From Pseudobdellovibrio sp031428275 (GTDB lineage: Bacteria > Bdellovibrionota > Bdellovibrionia > Bdellovibrionales > Bdellovibrionaceae): DNA of 64,000 nucleotides. Shown piece after piece: positions 1 to 8,236 of this stretch. Both the position numbers and the translations under genes were made by a program. Numbering within the stretch: the stretch's first letter is position 1; every line of letters starts with the position of its first letter. The stretch is from NCBI GenBank assembly GCA_031428275.1, contig JANPPC010000007.1:159631-223630 (forward strand). The letters run 5' to 3'. Under the pieces are notes generated by a model, which was not told where the DNA came from, searched no databases, and saw nothing but the letters and a program-made list of their open reading frames with translations.

Positions 1-516
1 GATACCCGCAACTGGTACGAAACCAAAATTGGCACCTTCAAAGGAGCCGTGAACCCGAAGACGGATCAATTTAGTGAGTTTCCGAAATTTATGGAAAGCC
101 AAAATATTTCAAAAGAAAAAAAAGTTCTTATCTTTTGCACCGGTGGAATTCGCTGCGAAAAAGGGATTTTAGAATTACAACGGCAAGGTTACAAAAATGT
201 ATTCCAACTTGACGGCGGTATTTTAAATTACATCAAAGAATATCCTAATGATCAGTTCGAGGGCGAGTGCTTTGTGTTCGATCAACGTGTGGCCGTCGAC
301 CAAAAATTAGAACCTACAGTTAGCTATACACTTTGCCCACACTGCGGCCAACCGGCCGCGACGAAGTTTGATTGCAAACGCTGTGATACGCCTGCCTGTA
401 TTTGCGACGACTGTGCAGAGATTAAATGGAAACAAGATGCCTGTTCAAAAAATTGTGCGTATCAACTTGAATTACATCCCCAGCGAAAAGCCGCTCGGCA
501 AGTGATCGTTCGTTAG
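1..516 (+). CDS. trhO: tRNA uridine(34) hydroxylase TrhO, C-terminal part (5' end outside window)
   Basis: The reading frame is open from base 1, so the gene begins before the window. The visible part contains the end of a rhodanese domain (N-W-Y-E-x-x-I-G-T-F-x-G-A at bases 10-48) and the active-site loop CTGGIRCEK near bases 136-162, whose first Cys is the expected catalytic residue. The tail is rich in Cys pairs (CPHC, CKRC, CICDDC), as in the TrhO/YceA family. Known family members carry out oxygen-dependent 5-hydroxylation of uridine at wobble position 34 of tRNA in the cytosol. The first in-frame start-like codon in the window (GTG at 49) lies inside the rhodanese domain and is not the real start. 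Family assignment is firm. Confidence 0.9.
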   Translation, partial: DTRNWYETKIGTFKGAVNPKTDQFSEFPKFMESQNISKEKKVLIFCTGGIRCEKGILELQRQGYKNVFQLDGGILNYIKEYPNDQFEGECFVFDQRVAVDQKLEPTVSYTLCPHCGQPAATKFDCKRCDTPACICDDCAEIKWKQDACSKNCAYQLELHPQRKAARQVIVR

Positions 517-537
517 TGGTCCGTTAGCTTACTGCAT

Positions 538-1134
538 CTACTGAGCATTAAGCTTGAAACGGTAACTGTATCTGATTTTAACGGCGACCGATTTTTCGCC
601 GATTTTTGCGGGACGAAATAGAAAATTTCTAATAGCCGCCATCGCGGCCTCGTTTAGTCCGAAACCGGGGCCACGAATCAGCTCGGCTGTTCGCACTTTG
701 CCGACATCATCAATAATTAAATCCATGACCACCGCCCCGTCGATATTGTTTTTTCGAGCTTCGTCCGGGTACGGGATTTTTAATTCGCGCAAAAGTTTTA
801 CATTTGCCGTGACCTGATGATCGGCGGCTACATCGGGCAAGCCATCTGCGCTTAAGGCTTCTGCATCAGACGTCGTGGTCGTTATTTCTTGTTCGGCTGC
901 GGGCCGAGCTACTTCAGGTTTTGCGGAGTCCGATTTTTTGAAAGCTTGTTGGCGTTTTACGGGCGCAGTTTCGGTTACCGTTTGACTCATTTGTTTATTC
1001 GTCAAGTCTATGAATACGATCGGCATATCGCCTGGCGTCTTCGGCGCATTAAGGAAATACAATCCACTAAAAAGTAAAAAATGAATCAGCACGGAAGCCG
1101 CGACGGCAAAATTTCGATGGCCTAAATTCATCAT
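538..1134 (-). CDS. TonB-family energy transducer
   Basis: 198 residues. An N-terminal membrane anchor (about residues 8-28) is followed by a Lys/Pro/Ala-containing linker and a C-terminal TonB domain (about residues 110-198) with the typical IPYPDEARKNNIDGAVVM opening and a V-x-I-R-Y-S-Y-R-F end. Family members span the periplasm and pass proton-motive energy from ExbB/ExbD to outer membrane receptors. No exbB, exbD or TonB-dependent receptor is in the window, so the partner is unknown. It faces trhO tail to tail with a 21-bp gap and is divergent from the Y-family polymerase at 1215. Confidence 0.85.
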   Translation of the reverse strand: MMNLGHRNFAVAASVLIHFLLFSGLYFLNAPKTPGDMPIVFIDLTNKQMSQTVTETAPVKRQQAFKKSDSAKPEVARPAAEQEITTTTSDAEALSADGLPDVAADHQVTANVKLLRELKIPYPDEARKNNIDGAVVMDLIIDDVGKVRTAELIRGPGFGLNEAAMAAIRNFLFRPAKIGEKSVAVKIRYSYRFKLNAQ

Positions 1135-1188
1135 TAACGTCTAGTCTTTCTGGTCTATTCGCATCTAAAAAGAAGCGAGTTGACCATG

Positions 1189-1206
1189 TGTAAGTAATAT
1201 GTAAAT
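1189..1206 (+). promoter_or_regulatory. Putative DNA-damage operator, copy 1
   Basis: TGTAAGTAATATGTAAAT, a direct repeat of TGTAA with an 11-bp period. It ends 8 bases before the ATG of the Y-family polymerase and lies just after a good -35-like hexamer (TTGACC, 1180-1185). The same 18-mer, with differences only at positions 6-8, occurs at 29937-29954 (dinB) and 63111-63128. A regulatory role is inferred from position and conservation. Confidence 0.6.
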
Positions 1207-1214
1207 CATAAAGC

Positions 1215-2447
1215 ATGCTTAAGTGGCTTTTACTCGATCTTAATTCATTCTTTGCTTCTTGTGAACAACAAGCCGACCCAAATTTACGGGGTAAACCTGT
1301 TGCCGTCGTTCCGATGATGACAGACTCAACTTCGGTAATTGCCGCTAGCTACGAGGCCAAGCTGAAGGGCATAAAAACCGGAACCCGGGTCGGAGATGCA
1401 AAAAAAATGTGCCCAGGTCTTATACTGCGATCGGGCAATCACCGGCTGTACACAGAATACCATCACCGCATCGTAGCCGCCGTCGAAGAAATTTTACCAG
1501 TTAAAAAAGTTTTATCTATTGATGAAGTCGCATGCGAGCTGATCGGCCGCGAAAGAATTTTTGAAAATGCCAAAGCCATCGCACAAAAAATGAAAGATCA
1601 TGTGCGTGCCAAAGTCGGCGATGGAATTAAAAGTTCGGTTGGAATAGGTCCGAATATCTTAATTGCAAAAATGGCTTCGGATATGCAAAAGCCCGATGGC
1701 TTGATTCTGATAACGAAAGATTTGATTCGCGAAAAAATGGGCCATCTGCCGATCGAAGATATTCCGGGCGTAGGACGTCAGATGAAAATAAAGTTAAACG
1801 CCAAAGGTTACCGCTTGGTGGGCGATTTAATGAATGTGCCCGAGCATCAACTGCGTAAACACTGGGGCAGTATTTGGGGCCTACGAGTCGCTAAAGAATT
1901 ACAGGGCGAAGATATGGCTTTTTGCAACAGCCGCCCGCAGAACTCATTCAGCCATGAACATGTTTTGCCACCGGAATTTCGAACCCTTGAAAAATCATTT
2001 CAGGTCACGATCAAATTACTATTAAAAGCGGCCACTCGCGTGCGCCGTGAAAAACTAAAAGCTTCCGGTGTGACGCTGAATATACGCTTCACTGATCAAA
2101 CCCGCTTTGAAAATGAAATCTCTTTCACCGAAACGGATGACTCACAATTTTTAATGCTGCAGCTCAAAAGATTGTGGCAGCCGCTGTTTTCAAATAACGC
2201 CAATGAAAAACCAATAAAGGTCGGCATCGTGCTGACCAATTTAAGTAATGGACCGAACCAACTGTCTTTTTTTGACGACGCAAAAGTCACACAAAGAAAT
2301 GAAGCACTTGATCTTATTAACGAAAAATACGGCGCTAATACCTTATATATGGCCAGCACAAAAGAAGTGCTTAAAACGGCAAAAACGCGGATCTCGTTTA
2401 GCCACGTGCCCGCGCTTTCAGATGAATTTGATGAAGGAACTTTTTAG
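1215..2447 (+). CDS. Y-family translesion DNA polymerase (DinB/UmuC-like)
   Basis: 410 residues. The metal-binding acidic residues are in the positions expected for an active enzyme: D8 in LLDLNSFF, and D103-E104 in SIDEVAC. ImuB-type catalytically dead paralogues lack these. The steric-gate aromatic (FF) follows D8. A helix-hairpin-helix region (IEDIPGVGRQM, about residues 180-190) and little-finger domain follow. QLSFF at 349-353 fits the sliding-clamp-binding consensus. The family copies damaged templates during the damage response. No clear Shine-Dalgarno precedes the ATG, and the shared 18-bp element sits at 1189-1206. A second Y-family enzyme (dinB) is at 28856. The exact subfamily is uncertain. 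Confidence 0.9.
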   Translation: MLKWLLLDLNSFFASCEQQADPNLRGKPVAVVPMMTDSTSVIAASYEAKLKGIKTGTRVGDAKKMCPGLILRSGNHRLYTEYHHRIVAAVEEILPVKKVLSIDEVACELIGRERIFENAKAIAQKMKDHVRAKVGDGIKSSVGIGPNILIAKMASDMQKPDGLILITKDLIREKMGHLPIEDIPGVGRQMKIKLNAKGYRLVGDLMNVPEHQLRKHWGSIWGLRVAKELQGEDMAFCNSRPQNSFSHEHVLPPEFRTLEKSFQVTIKLLLKAATRVRREKLKASGVTLNIRFTDQTRFENEISFTETDDSQFLMLQLKRLWQPLFSNNANEKPIKVGIVLTNLSNGPNQLSFFDDAKVTQRNEALDLINEKYGANTLYMASTKEVLKTAKTRISFSHVPALSDEFDEGTF

Positions 2448-2460
2448 CACTCTATCCCAA

Positions 2461-3915
2461 CTACAGACAAGCCCGTGTGCAGGCTTCGCCTTCCATTACG
2501 GCACGTTCGGCAACGCATTCAGCTGTTCCTTTGTGGCGAACAAAACCCCAAGCTGAACTTGCTGGTTTCAAATTTTTATTTTGAAATTTGGCCAAGCAAG
2601 CCTGCTTTCCCATCTCTACGAAAGCCGTTTGCATCTTACCGCTTTCAGTGACGTAATCTTTTACAATATACTTATTAATACCGATGCCGTTTTTTGAAGG
2701 GCTTGACTGCGATACAACGATATCGAAATTTTTATAATTAATGTTTGCACAATCGGCGGCTGACTTCATGAGGCTTAAACCGAAAGGATCTGCGCCAATT
2801 CTATCAACCGTAACAACATGCCCGCTAACACCCACGATATCGCCTTCTTTAATAGAAAGCTTTGGCGTAACCGTCACGTTTTCAAAACAAGTAAACCCTG
2901 ATTTAGCGGCATCGATATACTTACTGGCACCTTGATTGGCGTAGATGGGCTTAGCTGGCAAACCTGGCTTGTAGCGTAAACCACCCACCGCGATACCTGC
3001 TGCGATATAACCTGAACAGTCGAGTCCTAAGGCAGCCGTTCCCGATCCTGCATCTTTAAAGAAGCTGATCTTGTTTCCTGAACTAGAGACTTTTCCGCCG
3101 TAATCGTAGATGAGAGGCGATGTCTTAACACAAGAAGATTCAGACGCGATCCCGCGAATGTAGTAATGCGTATTTTGAACGGATTTTAAATCGGTCACTA
3201 AACGTTTGCCACCGATACCATCCGAGTGAGTTCCGACTCTGGTGATTCCGACGACGCTAGGGGTTGCAGCATTCATCGGCGGTAAATCAAGAACACGACA
3301 GTTTTGGTAAGCCGTCGCAAATACCATATTTGAACCTTTAGACATTTTTGAATTGGCTACAGCCGAAGCTGACATAGTTGTTTGCTTATCAGGGTTCGCG
3401 CAATCCATTGGAAGCTCAGCACTTAGGGCTTTAATTTCCTTCATTGAAGCAGATACTTGCTTTTGCGTTTCGATAACTGACTGTGAAGACTGGTCTTCCA
3501 TTTCGTATTCAATCAGCTTTTCAAGTTGCTGGCGGACCGTCAGTGAAGGATTTTTAGCTGATTCAGACAACATTAAATCAATAACCTCGTCCATTTTAGA
3601 CGAAATCTGATCAAGCCTATCGCTTTCTTCTTGCGATAATTGCTTTTCTGCTTTTATGCTAGCTAACTTCTGGCTAAGGCTCAGTTTTAAATCGCCAGCC
3701 ATTGGAATTGATTGGTTTTCATCAAGAAGTTCATAGAATGAATCGAAAACTTTACTTTGCACGTTGGCGCAACCTAAAGATTCAGAAATATTTTGCGCAG
3801 CTTTACTAACAGAAGCGGCGTTGTTTGGCGCGCAACCTACAAAAACGGCTGCCGCAGACAAACACAATAATAAACTCTTCGGTAAATTCTTTTGATTTTG
3901 GAAATTGTTTTTCAT
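2461..3915 (-). CDS. NlpC/P60-like lipoprotein
   Basis: 484 residues with a lipoprotein signal (hydrophobic stretch ending FVGCAP, Cys about residue 28). The first half (about 30-190) is predicted helical and charged, with no family I recognise. The second half carries an NlpC/P60-like core: GLDCSGYI with the candidate nucleophile Cys, then EGDIVGVSGHVVTV with the expected catalytic His. NlpC/P60 enzymes cleave peptide bonds in peptidoglycan stem peptides; a membrane-anchored periplasmic location fits. The C-terminus is Cys-rich (four Cys in the last 23 residues). It converges on the polymerase gene with a 13-bp gap. The enzymatic call rests on motifs only. Confidence 0.7.
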   Translation of the reverse strand: MKNNFQNQKNLPKSLLLCLSAAAVFVGCAPNNAASVSKAAQNISESLGCANVQSKVFDSFYELLDENQSIPMAGDLKLSLSQKLASIKAEKQLSQEESDRLDQISSKMDEVIDLMLSESAKNPSLTVRQQLEKLIEYEMEDQSSQSVIETQKQVSASMKEIKALSAELPMDCANPDKQTTMSASAVANSKMSKGSNMVFATAYQNCRVLDLPPMNAATPSVVGITRVGTHSDGIGGKRLVTDLKSVQNTHYYIRGIASESSCVKTSPLIYDYGGKVSSSGNKISFFKDAGSGTAALGLDCSGYIAAGIAVGGLRYKPGLPAKPIYANQGASKYIDAAKSGFTCFENVTVTPKLSIKEGDIVGVSGHVVTVDRIGADPFGLSLMKSAADCANINYKNFDIVVSQSSPSKNGIGINKYIVKDYVTESGKMQTAFVEMGKQACLAKFQNKNLKPASSAWGFVRHKGTAECVAERAVMEGEACTRACL

Positions 3916-4004
3916 AAACTACGAATCGGTCGAATTAAGAATTAATTTTAATTTGTACGAATATGTAAAACAGTTAGACGATACATCTAGCTTGAGAGGG
4001 ACTA

Positions 4005-5390
4005 ATGTCTAGTACGAAGTCTAAAATAGTATCGAAATTTGGTGGCACATCTATGGGAGATGCGCTCTGCATGCGGCGAAGCGCCGATGTAAGTGTTCTG
4101 CGGAATTCATGTATTGTTGTTGTATCAGCAACTTCGGGCACGACAAACGATCTCATTAAATTGGGCGAACTTTCTGAATTAGGCCAGCAAACTGAAGCCG
4201 AAGTTGTTTCAGAAAAAATTACTGCCAAACATTTAAAAATTGCGGCTGATCTAGATTTTCCGACTGATCGCTTGCTCGAATTAAAAACTTTATTATCTGA
4301 AATGCAATCAATTGCGCGCGGAATTTTTTTGTTACGCGATTGTTCAGCCAAGGCGAAAGACGTTTTACTAAGCCTGGGCGAAAGACTATCTTCAGTTCTA
4401 TTTACTTATGCTTTAGAGAAAGCTTGGCCAAGTAAAACAGTTCGTTTTTTAGACATCAGAACCATTCTAAAAACCGATGAATACTTTGGCAAGGCTCGCC
4501 CGTTAACCGCAGAAATTGCGGAGCTGTGCGCAGCTAAATTAAGTGATATTAATGATGGTCATGTGGTCTACGTCACTCAAGGTTTTATCGGGCAAACCTT
4601 AGCCGGAGCAACGACCACCTTGGGACGCGGCGGCAGTGATTATTCTGCGGCGCTTTTAGCGGAAGGTATTCGCGCCGATGTTTTAGAAATTTGGACAGAC
4701 GTAGCCGGAGTGTCAACCACCGATCCACGTCTGTGTGCTGAAGCAATCGTGATCGATGAATTGTCGTTCAAAGAAATGTCTGAGCTAGCCACTTTTGGCG
4801 CTAAAGTTCTTCATCCGGCCACTTTACTACCCGCGATCCGCCAAAATATTCCGGTGTTGGTGGCCTCAAGCTTTGAGCCTAAAAAGTGCGGTACGTGGGT
4901 TAAAAAAGAAGTTAAAAATTCTCCGCTGATTAGAGCGTTGGCTTTAAGAAAGAATCAGACTCTTATTACCCTCAGTACTCCCGAGATGTTGCAGGCTCAT
5001 GGTTTTTTGTTTCAGCTATTTAAAATTTTTAATGATCATAAAATTTCGATTGACGCGATCACTACGTCTGAAATTTCAGTATCGGTTACCATAGACAGCG
5101 CCGAGCTTATCAGCGCGGCTCTCATAAGTGAACTGGGCCAAGTCGCTGATGTACAAATTGAGAAAGACTTAGCGCTGGTTTCGTTGATCGGAAATAAAAT
5201 TAACCATACTCCCGGATTAGCAAAAAGAATTTTTGAAGCTATATCCGATGTAAACGTACGTATGATTTGTTACGGCGCCAGTCGACATAACTTTTGTTTT
5301 TTAGTCGACGAAGCTCAAGGTGCCGCCGTGATTCAGAAACTTCATCATAAATTTATTACTGGCAGTTCAACATCAACCCACAACACTTAA
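4005..5390 (+). CDS. lysC: Aspartate kinase
   Basis: 461 residues. The N-terminal amino-acid kinase domain has KFGGTS (residues 9-14), TLGRGGSDYSAALLA and the EIWTDVAGVSTTDPR segment. Two ACT-type regulatory repeats follow (about 310-380 and 385-450). The enzyme phosphorylates L-aspartate, the first step toward lysine, diaminopimelate, threonine and methionine. Architecture and the long insertion-containing kinase domain resemble the monofunctional LysC type, for which lysine feedback through ACT domains is usual. A good Shine-Dalgarno (GAGAGGG) precedes the ATG. The next gene follows after 47 bp. Confidence 0.92.
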   Translation: MSSTKSKIVSKFGGTSMGDALCMRRSADVSVLRNSCIVVVSATSGTTNDLIKLGELSELGQQTEAEVVSEKITAKHLKIAADLDFPTDRLLELKTLLSEMQSIARGIFLLRDCSAKAKDVLLSLGERLSSVLFTYALEKAWPSKTVRFLDIRTILKTDEYFGKARPLTAEIAELCAAKLSDINDGHVVYVTQGFIGQTLAGATTTLGRGGSDYSAALLAEGIRADVLEIWTDVAGVSTTDPRLCAEAIVIDELSFKEMSELATFGAKVLHPATLLPAIRQNIPVLVASSFEPKKCGTWVKKEVKNSPLIRALALRKNQTLITLSTPEMLQAHGFLFQLFKIFNDHKISIDAITTSEISVSVTIDSAELISAALISELGQVADVQIEKDLALVSLIGNKINHTPGLAKRIFEAISDVNVRMICYGASRHNFCFLVDEAQGAAVIQKLHHKFITGSSTSTHNT

Positions 5391-5437
5391 GATAGCCACG
5401 CGCAATCCACAGCAAGCATTAAACTAGGAGTTTACAT

Positions 5438-6736
5438 TTGGCCGAAAGTGACGAAACAATTTTAGCGATCGATTTCGGAACCAGCCACTCACTGGTCGGC
5501 GCCTTACAACACGGGGTTCGTAAAGACGCTCTACCTATTGATCCATTTAGCGAAGACCCAAGTCTAATGCGAACCTTATTATACTTTCCGACTTCAGACG
5601 TTTGCTACTATGGAGCCGAAGCGATTAAGCTTTATTTAGAAAACGATATGGAAGGCCGTCTATTTCGATCGTTTAAATCACACCTACCAAACCAAAACTA
5701 TTTAGGTACCGTTGTAGATAACCGTATGCTGTCGCTTGAAACTATGGTTGGTTTATTTCTGATGGAGATTCGGAAGCGATCGGAAAAAATATTAGACACT
5801 AAAATTACGAAAGCAATTATCGGAAAACCTGCACGCTATTCAATGGACGAAGTCGCCGACGAATTTGCCATGCACCGCATGCAAAAAGCAGCCCTTTATG
5901 CAGGCTTCACTGATGTGCGCTTCGTGCCCGAGCCCCTCGCCGCCGCCCTTGATTTCAGACGCGAAATCAAAGAAGACAAAACTATTTTGATTGGTGATTT
6001 CGGTGGCGGCACTTCAGACTTTACAATTATGAAAATCACTCAAGATGCATTTCAAAAGTCAGACGTGCTTGGGGTCGACGGCTGCCCGCTGGCCGGAGAC
6101 GCTCTAGACAGTGTATTTATGAGCAGTCGCTTAAATCGTTCTTTCGGCGCGCAGACCCAGTACCGAATGCCACTTTCGAACAATTTACTAAAGATGCCTT
6201 CTTCAATTATGGACCGCTTAAATAAGCCGTCCCAGATCGTGCATCTAAAAGAGCGCGAAACTTACCAGTTTATCAAAGAAGTGCAAAAGTGTGCATTGAA
6301 AGACGAAGACAAAGATTCAATCGAACGCCTGTTTGTTATGATTGAAGATCAACAAATTTTTCAATTCTTCGAAGAAATTGAACAAACGAAGAAGTCTTTA
6401 TCTAAAAAACCGACAGCCAAATTTAAATTTTCTTACCCTGATTTAGAAACAGAAGACGTTTTTTCAATGGTCGAGTTTGAAGGCTGGTCTGAAAAGATTA
6501 AAACAGATATTTTTGCCGCCCTTGACCGTTGCTTCACACAGGCAGGGCTTCGCGAAGACCAAGTTGATTATGTTTTCTTAACGGGCGGCACAGCGCACGT
6601 GCCGTTTATTCAGAAAGAATTTGAACGCCGCTTTGGCAGCGAAAAAATGCAGACAAAAAATTTCTTTCATTCAATTTTATCTGGTTTAATTGAAAGCGCT
6701 AAATCTTGGAATGAATTTAAAGCGCCTCTGAACTGA
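5438..6736 (+). CDS. Hsp70-like ATPase (YegD-like), nucleotide-binding domain only
   Basis: 432 residues. Actin/Hsp70 fold signatures are present in order: LAIDFGTSHSLVGAL (phosphate 1, residues 9-23), ILIGDFGGGTSDFTIMK (phosphate 2, about 186-202) and DYVFLTGGTAHVPFIQKEF (adenosine motif, near 385). There is no room for a classical substrate-binding domain, which is typical of YegD-type proteins; their substrates are poorly known. The start is TTG, supported by AGGAG nine bases upstream. The end overlaps the converging hflX gene by 20 bp. Confidence 0.85.
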   Translation: MAESDETILAIDFGTSHSLVGALQHGVRKDALPIDPFSEDPSLMRTLLYFPTSDVCYYGAEAIKLYLENDMEGRLFRSFKSHLPNQNYLGTVVDNRMLSLETMVGLFLMEIRKRSEKILDTKITKAIIGKPARYSMDEVADEFAMHRMQKAALYAGFTDVRFVPEPLAAALDFRREIKEDKTILIGDFGGGTSDFTIMKITQDAFQKSDVLGVDGCPLAGDALDSVFMSSRLNRSFGAQTQYRMPLSNNLLKMPSSIMDRLNKPSQIVHLKERETYQFIKEVQKCALKDEDKDSIERLFVMIEDQQIFQFFEEIEQTKKSLSKKPTAKFKFSYPDLETEDVFSMVEFEGWSEKIKTDIFAALDRCFTQAGLREDQVDYVFLTGGTAHVPFIQKEFERRFGSEKMQTKNFFHSILSGLIESAKSWNEFKAPLN

Positions 6737-8180
6737 TAACTTCTACTTTGAATTTTGTTTTAATTTGCTCAAGATCTTTTTCGTTGCCACGCACTTTAAA
6801 AACGAAACCTTTTTCATTATGGGTTTCTGACATAACACGAAGCTTCGCACGAATTTCGCCGACAGCCCCCTTCGTAGAGTATGAAACGAGTATCTCTTGC
6901 TCGATCATGCCCTGTTCGAATCGCGCGATCAGGTATTCACGCAAGCGCTGTAGATCGATTGGATCACGCGTCGATAAGAAAAAAGCCTCTGGATACTGGC
7001 TGCGTAAGCTAACCAACTCTTCTCGGCTTAAACGATCAATTTTATTCAAAATCATAAGACTTGGCGTATCTGTCACACCTACTTCGGCCAAAGTTTTTTG
7101 AGTGACCTCGAGCTGCGAGCGAAAAGTCGCATCAGAACTATCAACGACATAAAGTAATAATGAAGCGTGCAGGGCCTCATCGAGCGTCGACTTAAACGAG
7201 GCCACTAGATCGTGTGGAAGTTTTTTAATAAAACCAACTGTATCAGAAAATAAAATTTTCGGGCGTGATTCAGGGTAGATAGGACGAATCGTTGTATCTA
7301 AAGTTGCAAAAAGTTTATCGGCAACTAACACTTCACTGCCCGTCATCGCCCGCATTAAAGACGATTTACCGGCGTTCGTATAGCCCACAAGTGCAACCGT
7401 GATTTCTTGATCACGACGCGCCCGACGAGTTAAATGTTCATTATCGATTGAACCTAATTCGGTTTTTAACTCTTTAATGCGATCGCGAATGCGCCGACGG
7501 TCTAGCTCGAGGCTGGTTTCGCCGGCCCCTTTTGAGCCCACTCCACCGCCACCGCGGTCGGCACCTCCGCCGGTTTCACGTAAGCGCGGCGCTACATAAG
7601 TCAGTTTAGCAATTTCAACTTGCAAACGCGACGCCTTGGTCTTCGCATGACGACTAAAAATTTCGATGATAACGCCGGTCCGATCAAGCACTGTGCATCC
7701 AACTGCACTTTCCACGTTTCGAAGTTGCGAAGGAGATAAATCGCAGTCGAAGATAACGATGTTGGCTTGTTCTTTGGGTAATTCGCTTTCGCTAACAGGA
7801 GGCGAATCTTCGTCTGTGTTTGTTTCTATATCGCTAAGATCATCAGATGATTTTACGTCGTTTTCGGTAGAATAGGTTTTAGCCTCGTCGTCTTTTTTAA
7901 ATTTAAGTGCGGCTTTACTTTTTTTCTTTTCAAAACTAACCGACACTTCCCCTTTTCCACCCGTCCACTTTGCTAACTCTTTTAATTTTCCGTCACCGAG
8001 CACGGTGGCATTTCTTTCAGATTCACGCTTCTGCGTTAAACGCCCAATAGGCTGATAACCCAAGGTTGTAACCAGCCGCGAAAGCTCATCAAGCGAACTT
8101 TGCACTTCGGCATCGTTCACTCGCGGTAATTGCAGGCCCACTAAAACGGCTTTTGATATTTCTGATTCGGTATTATGCAT
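6717..8180 (-). CDS. hflX: GTPase HflX
   Basis: 487 residues. The HflX-specific N-terminal domain ends in the glycine-rich loop TGGGADRGGGGVGSKGAGE, followed by a GTPase domain with GYTNAGKSSLMRA (P-loop), LFATLDTT, DTVGFIKKLPHDLVASF and NKID. HflX binds the 50S subunit and rescues or splits stalled ribosomes, notably after heat stress. An unusual Asp/Glu/Lys/Ser-rich insertion (about residues 80-135) makes it longer than the common ~420-residue form. The C-terminal domain is ordinary. Confidence 0.93.
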   Translation of the reverse strand: MHNTESEISKAVLVGLQLPRVNDAEVQSSLDELSRLVTTLGYQPIGRLTQKRESERNATVLGDGKLKELAKWTGGKGEVSVSFEKKKSKAALKFKKDDEAKTYSTENDVKSSDDLSDIETNTDEDSPPVSESELPKEQANIVIFDCDLSPSQLRNVESAVGCTVLDRTGVIIEIFSRHAKTKASRLQVEIAKLTYVAPRLRETGGGADRGGGGVGSKGAGETSLELDRRRIRDRIKELKTELGSIDNEHLTRRARRDQEITVALVGYTNAGKSSLMRAMTGSEVLVADKLFATLDTTIRPIYPESRPKILFSDTVGFIKKLPHDLVASFKSTLDEALHASLLLYVVDSSDATFRSQLEVTQKTLAEVGVTDTPSLMILNKIDRLSREELVSLRSQYPEAFFLSTRDPIDLQRLREYLIARFEQGMIEQEILVSYSTKGAVGEIRAKLRVMSETHNEKGFVFKVRGNEKDLEQIKTKFKVEVISSEAL

Positions 8181-8236
8181 TTTTCGATATTAGCGCAATC
8201 AGCGTAGAAAAACACCCATTACTTCGGAAGTGATTA

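Noticed and set aside
3953..3970. Element-like sequence TTTGTACGAATATGTAAAAC upstream of lysC
   Set aside because: The second half matches the damage element, but the first half is TGTAC and the spacing is 10, not 11. Likely chance.
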